Assembly (NCBI GenBank): GCA_010015675.1
Contig: ML976991.1
Coordinates: 166,138 to 230,137, forward strand
Reading direction: 5' to 3'
Length of the DNA stretch: 64,000 nucleotides
Origin: Byssothecium circinans
Lineage: Eukaryota > Ascomycota > Dothideomycetes > Pleosporales > Massarinaceae
The notes beneath the pieces were generated by a model. The model searched no databases and was not told the DNA's origin. It saw only the letters and a program-made list of their open reading frames with translations. The position numbers and the translations under genes were made by a program. Below are positions 10,441 to 22,070 of the stretch, piece by piece; position 1 is the first letter of the stretch, and the number at the start of each line of letters is the position of its first letter.

Positions 10441-11469
10441 CTAATACTGGAAAGTTTGTCCTACAAGCTTCTCGCTCAACTTCCACAACTTCTCGGCCGC
10501 TTCCAAATCAGTCGCATGCGGCCACACATCATCTGAGAGGTTTCCGTCCTCCAGATACGTGCCGTTGAAATCGTCAAGTCGGGGATCAAATGCAGCCGAC
10601 ACGTGGGTAGCAGTACCCTCATCCAGCGTCTTCTGATCCAACGAATTTTCCCAGCCAATTTCTGCACACCGTTTCATCAAACCTGCAAGATCCGAGTCGT
10701 TAAGCCCAGGTGCTAGGCTTGTGCCAAATATAACTCCTGGATGTAAAGAATACGCTCGCAGATTCTTGGGGCCCAGTTTCTGCGCCAACGATTTCGAGAA
10801 GAGGATATTGGCTGTCTTGCTTTGGCCATACGCTTCCCACGGCTCGTATACCTTGCCGTTTTGGAAGTTCCAGTCATCGAAGCGGATGGAGCCCAGCTTG
10901 TGTCCGTCGCTGGATACGTTGACGATGCGCGGGGTTTTGGATGTGACGATCTTGGGCATGATGAGGTTGGTGAAAAGGAAGTGGCCGATGTGGTTACCGC
11001 CGAATTGCAGTTCGATCCCATCTTCGGTGGTTTGGTGGGGGCATGCCATGAGTCCTGTGGAGATCCAGTCAGCTCTACAACAATATAGTGGAAGAGTTAA
11101 GGACTTACCAGCCGAATTCACAAGCACGTCGATGTTCTCCTCGTACGCCAAAACCTCCTTCGCGGCTTCCCTGATCTGCTTCTGTGACGCTAGATCCAGC
11201 CTCAGTACTCTAACCTGAACACCTGCATTCACAGGGTCCGAAGTTATTTTGTCGGCCGTAGCTTGGACTTTCGACGGGTTGCGACCGGCGAGGATGAGTA
11301 GGCGCGGCTTGTACTTTGCAATAGTTTCGACGAAATTGGCACCCAGACCACCGGGCGAGACGCCAGTGGTTAAGACGACTTTGCCGGCGATGCTGGAAGC
11401 ATTATCGGCTGCGATGCCGGTCGCGGTGGCATTCCGGCGGTTGTAGGGGAGCGGTGATTGAGGGGCCAT
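10441..11469 (-). CDS. Short-chain dehydrogenase/reductase (retinol dehydrogenase/WWOX-like)
   Basis: Exons 11469-11109 and 11054-10441 encode 324 aa. The Rossmann motif is TTGVSPGGLG (TGxxxGxG type). NSAG, the NHIGHFLFTNL segment, VNVSSDGH (catalytic Ser) and YGQSK (YxxxK) follow in order, and HPGVIFGTSL closes the active site. These are NAD(P)-dependent reductases. The substrate cannot be told from sequence. The 54-nt intron is a multiple of three and stop-free, but it breaks the NSAG/GL junction, so it is spliced. The frame continues upstream to a TTG at 11502, but the first ATG is 11469. A TATATAA sits ~95 nt upstream of it. Confidence 0.87.
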   Translation of the reverse strand: MAPQSPLPYNRRNATATGIAADNASSIAGKVVLTTGVSPGGLGANFVETIAKYKPRLLILAGRNPSKVQATADKITSDPVNAGVQVRVLRLDLASQKQIREAAKEVLAYEENIDVLVNSAGKSLTLPLYCCRADWISTGLMACPHQTTEDGIELQFGGNHIGHFLFTNLIMPKIVTSKTPRIVNVSSDGHKLGSIRFDDWNFQNGKVYEPWEAYGQSKTANILFSKSLAQKLGPKNLRAYSLHPGVIFGTSLAPGLNDSDLAGLMKRCAEIGWENSLDQKTLDEGTATHVSAAFDPRLDDFNGTYLEDGNLSDDVWPHATDLEAAEKLWKLSEKLVGQTFQY

Positions 11470-11502
11470 TGGGCTGGATGGATTGAAGTTTGTTTGGTGC
11501 AA

Positions 11503-12186
11503 AGATACTAATTGAGTTGCTCGAGTCTGTGGATAAGGTTCAAGGACGTTCGAAGGAGGTGCCTTATATACCTTTCCTACACCCCATCACGTCTGCCTGT
11601 GGTGGGCGACGCCCCAGGGTCAGTATGAGCTGTTGTCAGCAAGTGGAGCTCCGAGGGGAGTTATGACGGAGTTTGCGAGGTGGCGGGGTTTGGGGACAAA
11701 CGCCGTGGTGGGGGGGGGGAGGAAGGACGATCGTACGAGGTGCGCGCTCGTATTTAGTGCTGTGTTTATAGCTACAGTAGATGAAACTCTTCCATGAAAG
11801 TGAAGATATATCGATTTTTAGACGCAGCATTTTAGGTCAACGAACTGTGATAGAGGGACAGTAGTAGGCTGATACCTGTCCGTCATAAATTAATGGATCC
11901 TTTGTGTCTCTGGTCTAAAAATATTCTTCGCCTCAAGCCTTCTCTCATTCATCGATGGTCCCTTAACTTCAATAATTATGAACAACAAGATGCAGACTGG
12001 AGATGGGAAGTGTTTTCGATCGCGTCAAGGTAGCACGAAGTTCCAACTTCGCTTATTCAGCATATCTATCGATAGCAGCGTCATTGAGGTAATTCTTTGC
12101 CCCTCCCACATCCCACCAAAACACCCACCACATCGTCCTCCCTCTCACAATCCTCCTCCTCAATACCCCAATATCAGCCCGCAACC
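11503..12186. other. Divergent intergenic region, SDR gene and TSR3
   Basis: About 680 bp. It holds the SDR TATA-like element and a G9 tract near 11710. In front of TSR3 are upstream ATGs (11978, 12097) which do not look coding. The 12097 frame is in frame with TSR3, but its extension is Ser/Pro-rich leader-like sequence. Confidence 0.4.
11564..11570 (-). promoter_or_regulatory. TATA box for the SDR gene
   Basis: TATATAA on the minus strand about 95 nt upstream of the start codon at 11469, in a normal position for a TATA element. It supports the ATG at 11469 over the upstream TTG. Confidence 0.45.
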
Positions 12187-13383
12187 ATGGTCCGTCACAA
12201 GAAAGACTTCAAATCGGGTAAAAAATACACAAACCCACCACGCGCACGCCCCCCACCCCGGCGCAACTCCAACCCAGACGCCTCAGCCTCCGACCCGGAT
12301 GCGCCCTCTCGTCCCCAAGCCCCCAAGCCCGCCTGCTGGGACCTCGGCCACTGCGACGCAAAGCGCTGTTCGGGAAAACGCCTCATGCGCCTGGGGCTCC
12401 TCCGCGAACTCCACGTCGGGCAAAAGTTCGCCGGCATCGTGGTGACGCCCAAGGGCAAAAAAGTCGTCAGCAGAGAAGACAACGAGGTGCTCGAACAGTA
12501 CGGCGCCGCGGTGGTAGAAGCGAGTTGGAACCGCATAGAAGAAGTGCCCTTCAGCAAAATCGGCGGCAAATGCGAACGCTTGCTCCCCTACCTCGTCGCG
12601 GCCAACCCCACCAATTACGGCAAACCGTGGCGTCTGAACTGCGTCGAGGCGCTCGCGGCGACGTATTGTATCTGCGGGCATGCGGACTGGGGCGAGGAGA
12701 TACTCGCGTCGTTTTCGTATGGGGAGGCGTTTTTGGAGATCAATGCGGCGTTGTTGAAGAGGTATGCGGCGTGTGCGAATGAGGAGGAGATTAAGAGGGC
12801 GGAGACTAAGTGGATGGCTAGGTTGGAGAGGGAGTATGCGGAGAGTAGGGCGGAGAAGGGGGAGGGGGGTGAGGAGGATGTGTGGGCGGGAGGGAATGTT
12901 AATAGAAGGCAGATTGACTTTTCGTCGGACGAGGAGGACGGGGAAGGGGAGGATGGGGAGCGGAACGAGGGAGAGGTTGAGCCGAAAATTAACGGTCAGA
13001 ATCCGTACGATATTCCCGAGTCGGAGGATGATGAGGAGGAAATGGCGGAGCTTCGCCGTCGTGTATTGGCTTCGAAACCTTTTGCGAATCTAAACTCTGC
13101 ATCCAAGGACGATGATGACGCCGACAAGAAAGCGCCGGAGCGGATAGCAAGAGCCGAGCCGTCGAAAGCGGCGGCCAAGGAAGGAGACGAAGAGGACAGC
13201 GCGTCTGGAGGAGAAGATGGAGAGGGCGCAGACGATGACTTTGACAGCTTCATGGCTGCGCAGCCTACGACGGATCGGACGGGTATTGTGGGCAAGCAGA
13301 GGCAGAAGTTCATGGATAAGAAAGCGACTACGGCGACTTTCACGAGCGCAACGCTGGATCCGCCGAGTCGACGGAGACAATAG
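12187..13383 (+). CDS. TSR3: 18S rRNA aminocarboxypropyltransferase Tsr3
   Basis: A single exon of 398 aa starting at ATG 12187, which has a strong context (accATGG). The N-terminus is basic (MVRHKKDFKSGKKYTNPPRA). Residues ~50-230 are the conserved Tsr3 core: ACWDLGHCDAKRCSGKRL, EASWNRIEEVPFSKIGGKCE, LVAANPTNYGKPWRLNCVEA and YGEAFLEIN. Tsr3 transfers the 3-amino-3-carboxypropyl group from S-adenosylmethionine to a hypermodified pseudouridine of 18S rRNA, a late cytoplasmic step in small-subunit maturation. Residues ~240-398 are a long acidic, probably disordered tail, which fungal orthologues commonly carry. An in-frame upstream ATG at 12097 would add 30 residues, but I reject it on composition. 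Confidence 0.92.
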   Translation: MVRHKKDFKSGKKYTNPPRARPPPRRNSNPDASASDPDAPSRPQAPKPACWDLGHCDAKRCSGKRLMRLGLLRELHVGQKFAGIVVTPKGKKVVSREDNEVLEQYGAAVVEASWNRIEEVPFSKIGGKCERLLPYLVAANPTNYGKPWRLNCVEALAATYCICGHADWGEEILASFSYGEAFLEINAALLKRYAACANEEEIKRAETKWMARLEREYAESRAEKGEGGEEDVWAGGNVNRRQIDFSSDEEDGEGEDGERNEGEVEPKINGQNPYDIPESEDDEEEMAELRRRVLASKPFANLNSASKDDDDADKKAPERIARAEPSKAAAKEGDEEDSASGGEDGEGADDDFDSFMAAQPTTDRTGIVGKQRQKFMDKKATTATFTSATLDPPSRRRQ

Positions 13384-13754
13384 TACAAATAGTGCTTGTT
13401 GAATTGCTCGTATAAGCATGACAACGTCGCCAAATTCTTCAGAATTAAACCTAGCAATTGTGTCGTCTCGATTGTGGTGTAAGTATTGTGACTGAATCTC
13501 TCAGGTGCACGTAAGGATATTAAAGTCAAAAGTTTTATTCGGAGATTGGAAGATGCTGTTCAATTCACTCCATCCGCGAACGCCCGCAAAGACTAAATGC
13601 AGACTCGACTCAACAAAAGAGGTAAAAGTATTGGTACAGTAAAGCCGGACTTGTCGCATCCGACCACTCATCTATCATACTATTCTCCCCCTTTCGTCTC
13701 TACCATCCATCGTCATCGTGGCTGTCGGTTCGGTCGGTCGTAATGAACAAGCGT
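13384..13754. other. Convergent 3' region between TSR3 and the LEA-like gene
   Basis: 370 bp holding the two 3' untranslated regions. No gene or RNA is recognised. Confidence 0.4.
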
Positions 13755-14257
13755 TTAGATCTTCGACTTCGCCTCGCCCTTGAGCTCTTGTGCCTTGCCC
13801 TTCGCCTCGCCCGTAAGCTCCTGTGCCTTTCCCTTTGCAGCGCCGGCAGCCTCGTTGGCCTGGCCCTTTGCCTCACCCTTGGTCTCGGGAAGCTTCTCCT
13901 TGATGACTGACGCGGCCTCCTCTGTCGTGAACAGTTAGCACTGATCCATCGTCATGCTCGTAACTTTCGTTAAGGCTGGTCGAGGAAGCTCTCACACGCC
14001 CAGGAAGTTCATACGATGGAGCGAGCTGATGGAGTGTAGAACACGAATTGGGCGGAACGGAAGAGGAGTGAGAGTGTGTGTGCATGAGAGAAGTAGAAGG
14101 AATACATACCGCCCTTCTCGATACCCTTGACCACCTGATTTGAAATCGTCCTATCTACCTTCTTCGCAGCATTCTTAACCGTCTCGACGGGGCTCTTGCG
14201 CGCAATCGGCGACGTGCTGAAGAGACGGGCCTGGCGGGCGATTTGGGTGCGGAACAT
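13755..14257 (-). CDS. Small LEA-like protein with mitochondrial presequence
   Basis: Exons 14257-14110 and 13921-13755 encode 104 aa. The N-terminus (MFRTQIARQARLFSTSPIAR) is an amphipathic Arg/Ser-rich mitochondrial targeting peptide. The C-terminal half is a run of 11-residue-like repeats rich in Ala/Lys/Glu/Gly (AAKGKAQELTGEAKGKAQEL), typical of group-3 LEA/CsbD-like stress proteins that are disordered and fold as amphipathic helices on drying. I infer a protective role in the mitochondrion. The intron is long for this window (188 nt, 14109-13922) and contains a misleading open frame. An AGGGG stress-element-like core occurs upstream, near 14510. Confidence 0.75.
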
Positions 14258-14667
14258 GATGATGGCGGTTGAGATGTGTTTGTTCGTATGGGTTGTGTGA
14301 CGAGGTATTGAGTGAGGTGCGAGAGATGGATTGGAGGTTCAATTGGATGATTATTGAAGTGAGGAGTGAAAGGTACCAAGAGTCGGCGAAAGCTTTTTAA
14401 GAGGAGGTGGTTGCTGCTTGTGCTTGTGCTTGGGTGGGTGGCTGCGTTATGACGTCGTGTGGGCGTAATGAAGATGGAGGGAGGTGGTCATAGCTCCTGA
14501 AGCTATCCTCCCCTTGTAATCGAGATGCCCGAGTCACTCACACACTATCTTAAACCAGCTCTACTTCTTCCATTTTTAGGCTTTTGAAAAGTGTAATCAA
14601 GTGAACATCGTCCTTACTTCATTATTTATTACTTCACAAACTTCGTCTTCCCAACGTCTCGAGCCTT
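14258..14667. other. Spacer between LEA-like gene promoter and carboxylesterase 3' end
   Basis: 410 bp, with the LEA-like gene's promoter on the left and the carboxylesterase terminator on the right. Nothing else is recognised. Confidence 0.4.
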
Positions 14668-16467
14668 CTACGAGTACAAACCCAGCTGCCACCACGAACA
14701 CCTCGCCCCTGAATTACTGTCTCTCACCTCCTCAATCCCCGTAACGTTCAATTCCAAAACCCGTGCATCCGGCCCATACATGTTAAACTGCCTGATGCCC
14801 TCGGCCTGAGGGACGCCATTCATCGCAAAACTCGTAATGAATTCCTGCAGCGCGATGGCCACGGTCCGGTTATAGACTCCAAAAGGCGTGGAAGACAGAG
14901 CGCCGCCGTCATAATACGTGTAAGCGATATCCTGGCCGTGGAAAGCCGGGGGCACGGCGAAGAGGTACGAGTAGGTTTTGTTGTTGAAGGCGGTGGAGAG
15001 GTAGTTTGTGTTGCAGGTGAAGACTGCTTCGCTAGTTATTAGGTCGGCGCGGGCGAACTGCGACGTGTAGCCGTACGATCCGTCGAAGACGGGTGGGTAG
15101 AGGGCGTCGGCGATGTATCTCAGAGAGCTTTGAGGGATGTTCGCAAAAGATGAGGAGATCTGGGCTTCAAGTGCTTCGTTGGACGTCACGTATGGAGGCG
15201 TGAAGAAGGCGCCTTCGTGGGCGTTGTGGCCGACCATCACCTTGACGTCTTTTGCAAACCGGCCTTGAGCGAGAAGCTGGCCGGGCTGGAGAGGAACGAA
15301 GTTGCCGTCAACGACTGGACCGTAGATGTAAGAGGCCCAGGCGGTATCGTATGCGATTTGTTGTGCGTTCGTGCGGACGACGACTTCGGACGGGAGCGCT
15401 CGGAGATCTACCAGTGACGTGCTGTTTGTCAAGTTCAAGAACCTTCGGTATGTATCCTCCTGCTTGAACTGTGACGAGAATGGTTGCCAGCCCGGCGATT
15501 GAGGTACCGCTTGTTGAAACGGAACGGGCCCTTTGGCACCTCCATAGGCGGTTATCTGGTGCATGATGCTTCCGCCACCAGCACTCTCTCCGAAGATCGT
15601 AACGCGGTCTTTGTCGCCCCCGAAGATGTGGATGTAGTTCTGCACCCACTCGAGCGCAAAGCGTTGGTCGTAGAGCGCGACATTACTCACACCACCTTCG
15701 GCCTGGTATCCAGGGCCGCCCATCCATCCGAGAGCGCCTAGACGATAGTTTATAGAGACATAGATGACCTCGCCGAAGCTGGAATTCCCGGACGCAGCGA
15801 GCAAGCCGGCCGGGTTGTTATACTTGCTTCCACGCACATATCCACCGCCATGGATCCAAACAAGCACCGCGGATCCATTCGTAACATTGTTGGAGCCGGT
15901 GGTCCTGCGCTCGAAGATCTGCTCAGGTACGAAGACGTCGAGGAAAAGGCAGTCCTCATTTTCTCGCGGATCAGGCGTGGGGACGACAGAGCTGGAATTT
16001 GCGCCTGGGGGGACGTAGGGTGTTGTAGAGTTTGGTTCCCTGCCTAGAGCGAGGTCGATGAGGACATTGGTCGCACGCGCTTCCCAGGAAGGCGAAGCTT
16101 GCGGACAAATCCTTTTCATAGATCAGCTTGGGGCTCAATGGACGGGTAAGCAGAGTGAATCGTACCTTCCAACATCCCCATTACGAATCACCGTCCGATT
16201 CTCTTCAGGTGGAGAGGGTGGCGCAAACCGCAATTCGCCCACTACAGGCCTTGCAAATCGGATATTGGAAAAATTGTAGAATCGTCCGGTATCCTTTACT
16301 ATCAGTCTTGCTTCTTCGCTTTCCCCATGATCTATACTCACATTGAAGTTTGAAGCCCTGTACAACTCATACCCCAAGTCCACCATCGGGAGAATTGCAT
16401 TGCCACTGGAACCCTGTGCGCTCACCAGCGCCGCCGCCGCGGCAACCGTCGATAGCAGCCTCAACAT
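14668..16467 (-). CDS. Secreted type-B carboxylesterase/lipase
   Basis: Three exons (16467-16342, 16293-16166 and 16111-14668) encode 565 aa. A signal peptide (MLRLLSTVAAAAALVSAQ) is followed by the family order: YNFSNIRFARPVVGELRFAP; ENEDCLFLDVFVP; the oxyanion loop WIHGGGYVRGS; FGESAGGG with the nucleophile Ser near residue 265; HNAHEGAFF supplying the acidic residue; and FHGQDI with the likely catalytic His. Several N-glycosylation sequons (NSS, NGS, NLT) fit secretion. It should hydrolyse esters outside the cell. Both introns (48 and 54 nt) are multiples of three. The first is in phase 0 and stop-free (removing it gives ...ASNFN-DTGRFYNFSN), so unspliced reading misleadingly stays open. 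Confidence 0.9.
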
Positions 16468-18192
16468 GGTGAAGAATAGACGATCCCCAATTATCCTCTG
16501 AATCGTAAACGCAAGGATGCTCCGGTCGGAAGCAATTCCAACTCTTTCCTAATCTCAACAGCTCTTCAATTCGCAACTAGTCGTAAAACCAGCTTTATTC
16601 GGAAAGACCCTTCAGGAACCGAACTGTCTGGACGGAAATAAAAGACCAAAAGACACACCGAGACAGTAGCCTAGAAAGCGTCGCTACCAAGATTATCCCT
16701 TTACCAGCCAGCAATATGTTATGTACAACGACGGGGTTGGAAAGCAATGGTAGACAACGCTTCCCTTACGATATCCCAGGGAAACCAATAGGTAAAGTAA
16801 AGTAAGAGTAAGACGCAAACTACGCGAAGAGCGGATCACGCGTCCTTTTTCAACCTAATCGTGACAAAGGTGACAAATGAAAAGGCGACGGGGCCTGACT
16901 GCACATCGGGATGGGGTAGACTTAGCCTAGTCCCGTTTCCAACTTTTGCACCGATCAATTGCAAGGAGGACCGAGCCCTTAACCGCATGCGCGAATACAC
17001 ACCACCGGTCGTCATGGTCATGGTTATGATGTGAGTGATTATTGGCCCACTTCTACTCCATACTGTACATACGCGGAGCATGGACAAGGGGGGCTGGTGT
17101 TTTGCTGGGAACAAACAAAAAAGGAACCGAAAAACGCGTCGGAAGTTGCTGGTTGGGGAACTTTTGGTTGCAGATTAGGAAGCTCTTCGGATCCTCGTTG
17201 TTTGTATGCGGGGTAGGTATTGAAAATGGTGGTGAATCTTCCGTGAGCAGGGGTTCCCCGGAGTCTGACGGAATGGGGGTGCAGATGGCTCATGTGCCGA
17301 GGCACTGGGAACCTCCTTTGCATGTTGTGAGAACACATGTCCATCCAGCTGCCTGCTCCCACATTATTCGCGGAACCCACAAAGTAAAATACTGTACCAC
17401 CCACGACAGGATTCTATTCTATGAGCTTCTGTGATAGTCGTCCTCGGGAAATGCATGCCAAGGCTGTCCGTACTCGGGCTGATCGTCCATGGCGGGTGTT
17501 TGCCATCCCAAAACGGGACTAGCTCAGCCCTGAATCAATAGCTTTTACAAGTACACCATGAGCTTCAGGATTAGTCTATTAACTTTATCTACAGGAGATT
17601 AGAGTATATAATTTTCCACCCTTACTTGGAGGATATTCAGCGAAGGGGAACATCCGAAACAGGTACACCGCGGTATAGAACTGACGGAATCGTGGCAGCA
17701 TGTTTTGCTTATACGGAAATGTTGGACTGAGCACACTACATAATATCCACTCAGCGATGAATTCTAGTCGGACTACCTTTTGTCCAACAAGAAAATACTA
17801 ATCGGTGCAAAGTCCACTGGCATCAACGACATCCTCATGGGTAGATTGTTCCTCGAGCTTGCTAAACAGGCTTCGACAACATAAACACTGCACGCTATAC
17901 CTGATGTCACAGCTCTCAACAAGCTTCCGCACGCGTGCAGAAGAGCCAGCCCGTCTACCCCCCAAGGCTTGACCGCATCCAGCCGTACTCAGGCAAGTTG
18001 CCTGGGTAGAGAAATACCAACGAGAAAAAGCGCAAAGTACTCTGAAAGCGTAGAGAGTCGCCGGATCAATATTGTGCGCTTCAAGGAATTGATAAAAGCG
18101 GTCAAGGCGAGGGAAATGTCGAGCCCTTCCCAAACCCCCAGCGTCATCCAATGAACCGAGACTCAACCGAGACAAGACAAAAGCTCAACGTC
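16468..18192. other. Intergenic region, carboxylesterase promoter and kinase 3' side
   Basis: About 1.7 kb with no convincing gene. Frames at 16836-17114, 17039-17434 and 17798-18175 lack domains and code-like composition. No tRNA signature was found. It probably contains the carboxylesterase promoter plus the kinase 3' untranslated region. Confidence 0.45.
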
Positions 18193-21100
18193 CTACTTTG
18201 CCTCAAAAAGCCTCCTGACATCCGCAAACTTGACCGGCTTGACCAAGTACTCATCCACCCCGGCATCAAAAGCATCCTGCTGATCCTGAGCACTCGCGAG
18301 CCCCGTCAACGCCACAATAGCACTCCTCTGGATCTCCTTCTCACTCTCAAACCCACGAATCAGCCGCGTGCTTTCCAATCCTCCCATCACCGGCATACTC
18401 AGATCCATCAAGATAAAATCGAAAGGTTTGGAGGGTGGGTCGGTGGCGAGGGCGCGTTCCTTGTAGATATTAAGGGCTTCGAGACCGTTGGTGGCTTCGG
18501 CGTAGTCTAGGTTCTGGCGCCGGGCAAAGACGACCAGGAGTTTGAGATTGATAGCATTGTCGTCTACAAGTAGTACGCGGGGTGTGAAGTAGGTGGTATC
18601 CGGGGAGGAGGAGGAGGCTGGTGTCGAGGGGGTTTGCGGGGTGGAGAGTTGGTCGACGGGGGGCACGGGTGAGGCGGGCATGTTCGCTGATAGAAGGGGG
18701 GAGTGGGATGAGGAAATGGAGGAGGGAACGGCTTTGGCGCCGTGGACGAGCTCGCTAAGGCTGCGATGGTAGGTGAGTTTTGGGTCGACTGGAAATCCGA
18801 CAGCAGGCGTAGGTGTTGGCGAAGGGCGTGCGGGGCGGGTCGGGAGACTCTGCGCTCCTTCCGCAGCTTCACTGTGGCTGTCGAGAAGTATTTGTGCCAA
18901 TTTGCGTGGTCCGCAGGGTTGCGTGATGAATTTGATTATCCATGGGTGATGTGGATGTTGTCTTCGAATGCGGGTTTCGGTTGCTGTCTTGTCCGACGGA
19001 TCGGTACAAATGCAAATGACAGCTAACGGTTGCCGGGGCTCGGCTTCCTCATGCTTGTCCAGAATTTCCAACATTGTATCTGGTTCCGTGACAAGGAAGT
19101 CTGCATGAGTGGCTGACCAGTCGAAGTCTTCGTAGGTTTTCATACACAAGCCCTGGCACAGAAGCACAACCGACTCCCGCAGCTTGTTCCCAGCGCCTCC
19201 CAGACTGGTAGCGGGAAACACGACGCTCGCGACCGCCCCCTTCAACTGTTCAGGTGTCTCCGTTAGGAGGAGAGCCGTCCGTGCTTGCTCTGTTGCTCCG
19301 GCTGGCAACCTCAGTGATACCGAAACCTTAGTACCTTTGCTAAGCGTACTCTGGACATCCACCTGACCTTTCAAGGACTCGACAATTTGTTTGACAATGC
19401 TCAGGCCCAATCCTGTGCCGTTGCTGAAAGGATCTTCCTGGCTAAAGGGCGCAAAGAGCTTTGTCTGCTGATATTCCGTAGACATGCCGCGCCCCGAGTC
19501 CTCAACAGAGATATCAAACTCAACGGCTTGAGAATTACTTCTCTCCTTGTTTAGTTTTAGCGATACGGTGATAAACCCAGCCTCCGTATATTTCAAAGCA
19601 TTGCCGAGAAGATTCCTGGTGATTGTTAGTCAATTTCTAATCAACGAGGCCAGAGTTCCAAGTGAGGAACAGTCTTGTGTCAAAAGTCTGGCAAGGAAAG
19701 CCCGAGTCTGGCAGAGCGTTACCAAAGTTTTGCCTCGGCACTATATAGACAGACATTAGACTTTCGAACAGGACTATTACGTACATGACCACTCGACGCA
19801 GGCCGCCAGGTTGCGACTGAACCACCCAAGGCATGCAAGGTGTAATGTTCAGCGTCACCACAACACAGTCTTTCTTTCTGCTTCTTCCCAACGCAGTGCT
19901 GTCTTTCGCAGCACCACCTTTTCCGTCAACACTGCTGCTCTCTCTTGAACGACTACCTTGGTCGTGAAAGGTGTTGTGGACATCCTGTGTTTTTCGGAAG
20001 TTGTGACCAGCGCAAACAGTGTCGCAGACCTCTTCAACCAATAGTGCCAAGTTAAAGACTGTAGTAACGCCTAGGACTGAGTTGGCGGTTGGAACTCTGT
20101 GAGTACCCTCGCCGCGTTGTTTCCGCCGTATGCTCGCGCTGCGTAGCTTGTTGATTTTCGCATAGTCTAACACATGATCGATGGTATCAAGGAGTGTCTT
20201 TCCACAAGTCTCAATGGAGGATACGAGTGATTGCTGGTAGGATGATGAGACGGCATCGCGCAAGAATTCGACAGATCCGAGGATACCGTGGAGTGGGGAG
20301 CGCAATTCATGGCTTAACTGAGAAATGAATAGCGTTTTAATACGATCTGACTTCTGTGCGTTGTACCGCGCGATTTCGCTGGTAATGCTGTTTCCAAACG
20401 CTTTCAAATAGGGTAGCTCGTGTTCTGGGTCCAAGAGCTTTCCGGTCTCTGTAGTCCAAATAAATCCTCCAGCCGCCCAACGTTCAGATGTGGGATCCCA
20501 CAATGGTAGGAAAATCAAGCTCCTGACATTTGGCAGGATCTTGAGGAATTCGGTGGGAATGAATCGATCCTTGCCGTTTTTCAGTCGTCGGGTGGCGCTG
20601 GCTATCTGGGCTGCCTTGTTGACCTGTTCAGGCTCCGACTTTTCCGACTTCTCATCACTTGAATTGATGCCGGCGCCTTCTGCGTTGAAATTGAAGAACT
20701 TTCCTGAAGGGTATCGACTGATATAGCGCCCCATACTGGCTTCTGTGAAGACGAAGTCATCCAGACTTACACTAGCGACACCTGGACGGCAAGCCAAGCC
20801 AGCAACAGGACACGGTTTGCTCTCGGCACCAGCAAGGGCGTTGCTCTCCAGGTTCTTGGTTTCAGCACTGGTACGACTGCCAGATTTGGCTCGCCTTAGG
20901 CTACGTTTCCTCGATGCTGTCGTTGAACCGGCTGTCGCAGATGAATAAGAATTGTCATCACTGCTCGTGCTAGGAGTCGGGCCTTCGTAGGCCTTGCCTA
21001 CATGGGCGGCTGAGGTATTGAAGAACACAACACCGTCTGCGTGAATGGACTGCCGCATAATGCGGGCAGCACGTTGAAATATACGTGCGGTGTCTGCACC

Positions 21101-22070
21101 TCGATCCACGTCGCGCTTACGATGAGGGTATTTCGATGCGGCAGGCATGGCGGCAGGAGGTTCATCATCGGCGATAGCCTCTAGCCGGGCATTTTCAGTC
21201 TGCTTCTCCAAGGTTGTACGATGACTTGGTGAGTCGCGAACGTCTTGCAAAGAAGATCTCTCGATGAACTCGGTCAAACCGCGCACCATTCGCTCGCCGG
21301 TAGAGCGCGCATCGCTGGCTTTGGCAAGTTCCAGATGATCCATTACAGCAGCGGCCACATCATTCAGGAACCTTATATCAGCAGCTTTGAGACCATCCCG
21401 AGGCTTTTCATCCGAGACTGCATACACTCCTATGCGATGGCCGTTTTTAGTTACGATAGGGACGCCGGCATAAAAACGCACGCCTGGCTCGGAGACAACA
21501 TAGTCCCTGAGTGCAAATCGAGGATCTTCACGGCAGTCCGGGATAACGAGTGCGTCTGCAATGTATTCCTCTCCGTTGTCCTCAAGTGCCGTGTACGTGG
21601 AGGAGAAGCAGTGCTGACAGATGGCATCTCCTTTTGCGATGATGCTATGACCTAACCACACCTCGTCCTCTTCCTGCTCGACGTTCTGGGTGAACAGCGA
21701 TAGGGTCCTCGTCGCCTCTGCGAGAATGTACTGGTGTTTCGAATCTATCAGCGAGACCAGGCAGCGGCGCACATCTAGTCGGAGGGTGGCAAGCTGGGCA
21801 AAGGCAGTGAGGCTCTTGTCGTAGGATATCTTTGCTCTATAGCCCTCGTAAGTGAGGCCTTTCGCTTTACCGTCGACGGCCTGGACCAAATTCTGCGCGT
21901 CGAGCCATGGACGGTAGTACCTTGGATTCGTTAGACAAAAAGGGAAATGGAGGGGTTGATCGGTACCGGAGCAGATCGCGCTCCCGCACTGCTTCGAATC
22001 TGGGAGAAGGTGCGTAGTCAGCAGGTGTCGTCTAATAGTAGGGGGAGGGGCGAGAAGGCACGCACGGCAT
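18193..22070 (-). CDS. Hybrid histidine kinase (GAF - HisKA - HATPase - receiver)
   Basis: Exons 22070-22066, 21999-21967, 21920-19785 and 19615-18193 encode 1198 aa. The first coding exon is only ATGCC. The junctions give MPFEAVRERDLLRYYRPWL, which resembles the N-terminus of other fungal kinases of this type. A GAF domain lies around residues 60-240 (VPIVTKNGHRIGVYAVSDE). The H-box FISQLSHELRSPLHGILGS has the phosphorylated His near residue 550. The N-box VVMNLLGNALKYTEAG spans the last splice junction. G-boxes are DSGRGMS and NGTGLGLSIVKQ. The receiver RVLLVDDNAINLKLL carries the acceptor Asp in FILMDLSMPVMGG (~1129) and the conserved Lys in YLVKPV. No transmembrane segment is seen, so it is probably a cytosolic sensor feeding an HPt protein and the fungal phosphorelay. 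The signal it senses is unknown. The 169-nt last intron is the longest in the gene. Confidence 0.88.

Noticed and set aside
11470..11502. N-terminal extension of the SDR gene
   Set aside because: It would start at TTG; the first ATG is 11469 and the TATA box spacing fits that start.
12097..12186. Extension of TSR3 to an upstream in-frame ATG
   Set aside because: Ser/Pro/Gln-rich leader-like sequence; conserved basic N-terminus begins at 12187 with a strong start context.
16836..17434. Overlapping frames on both strands as a possible gene
   Set aside because: No recognisable motif and no consistent splice structure.
18151..18510. Plus-strand frame opposite the kinase receiver
   Set aside because: Antisense shadow; the minus strand encodes a complete receiver domain.
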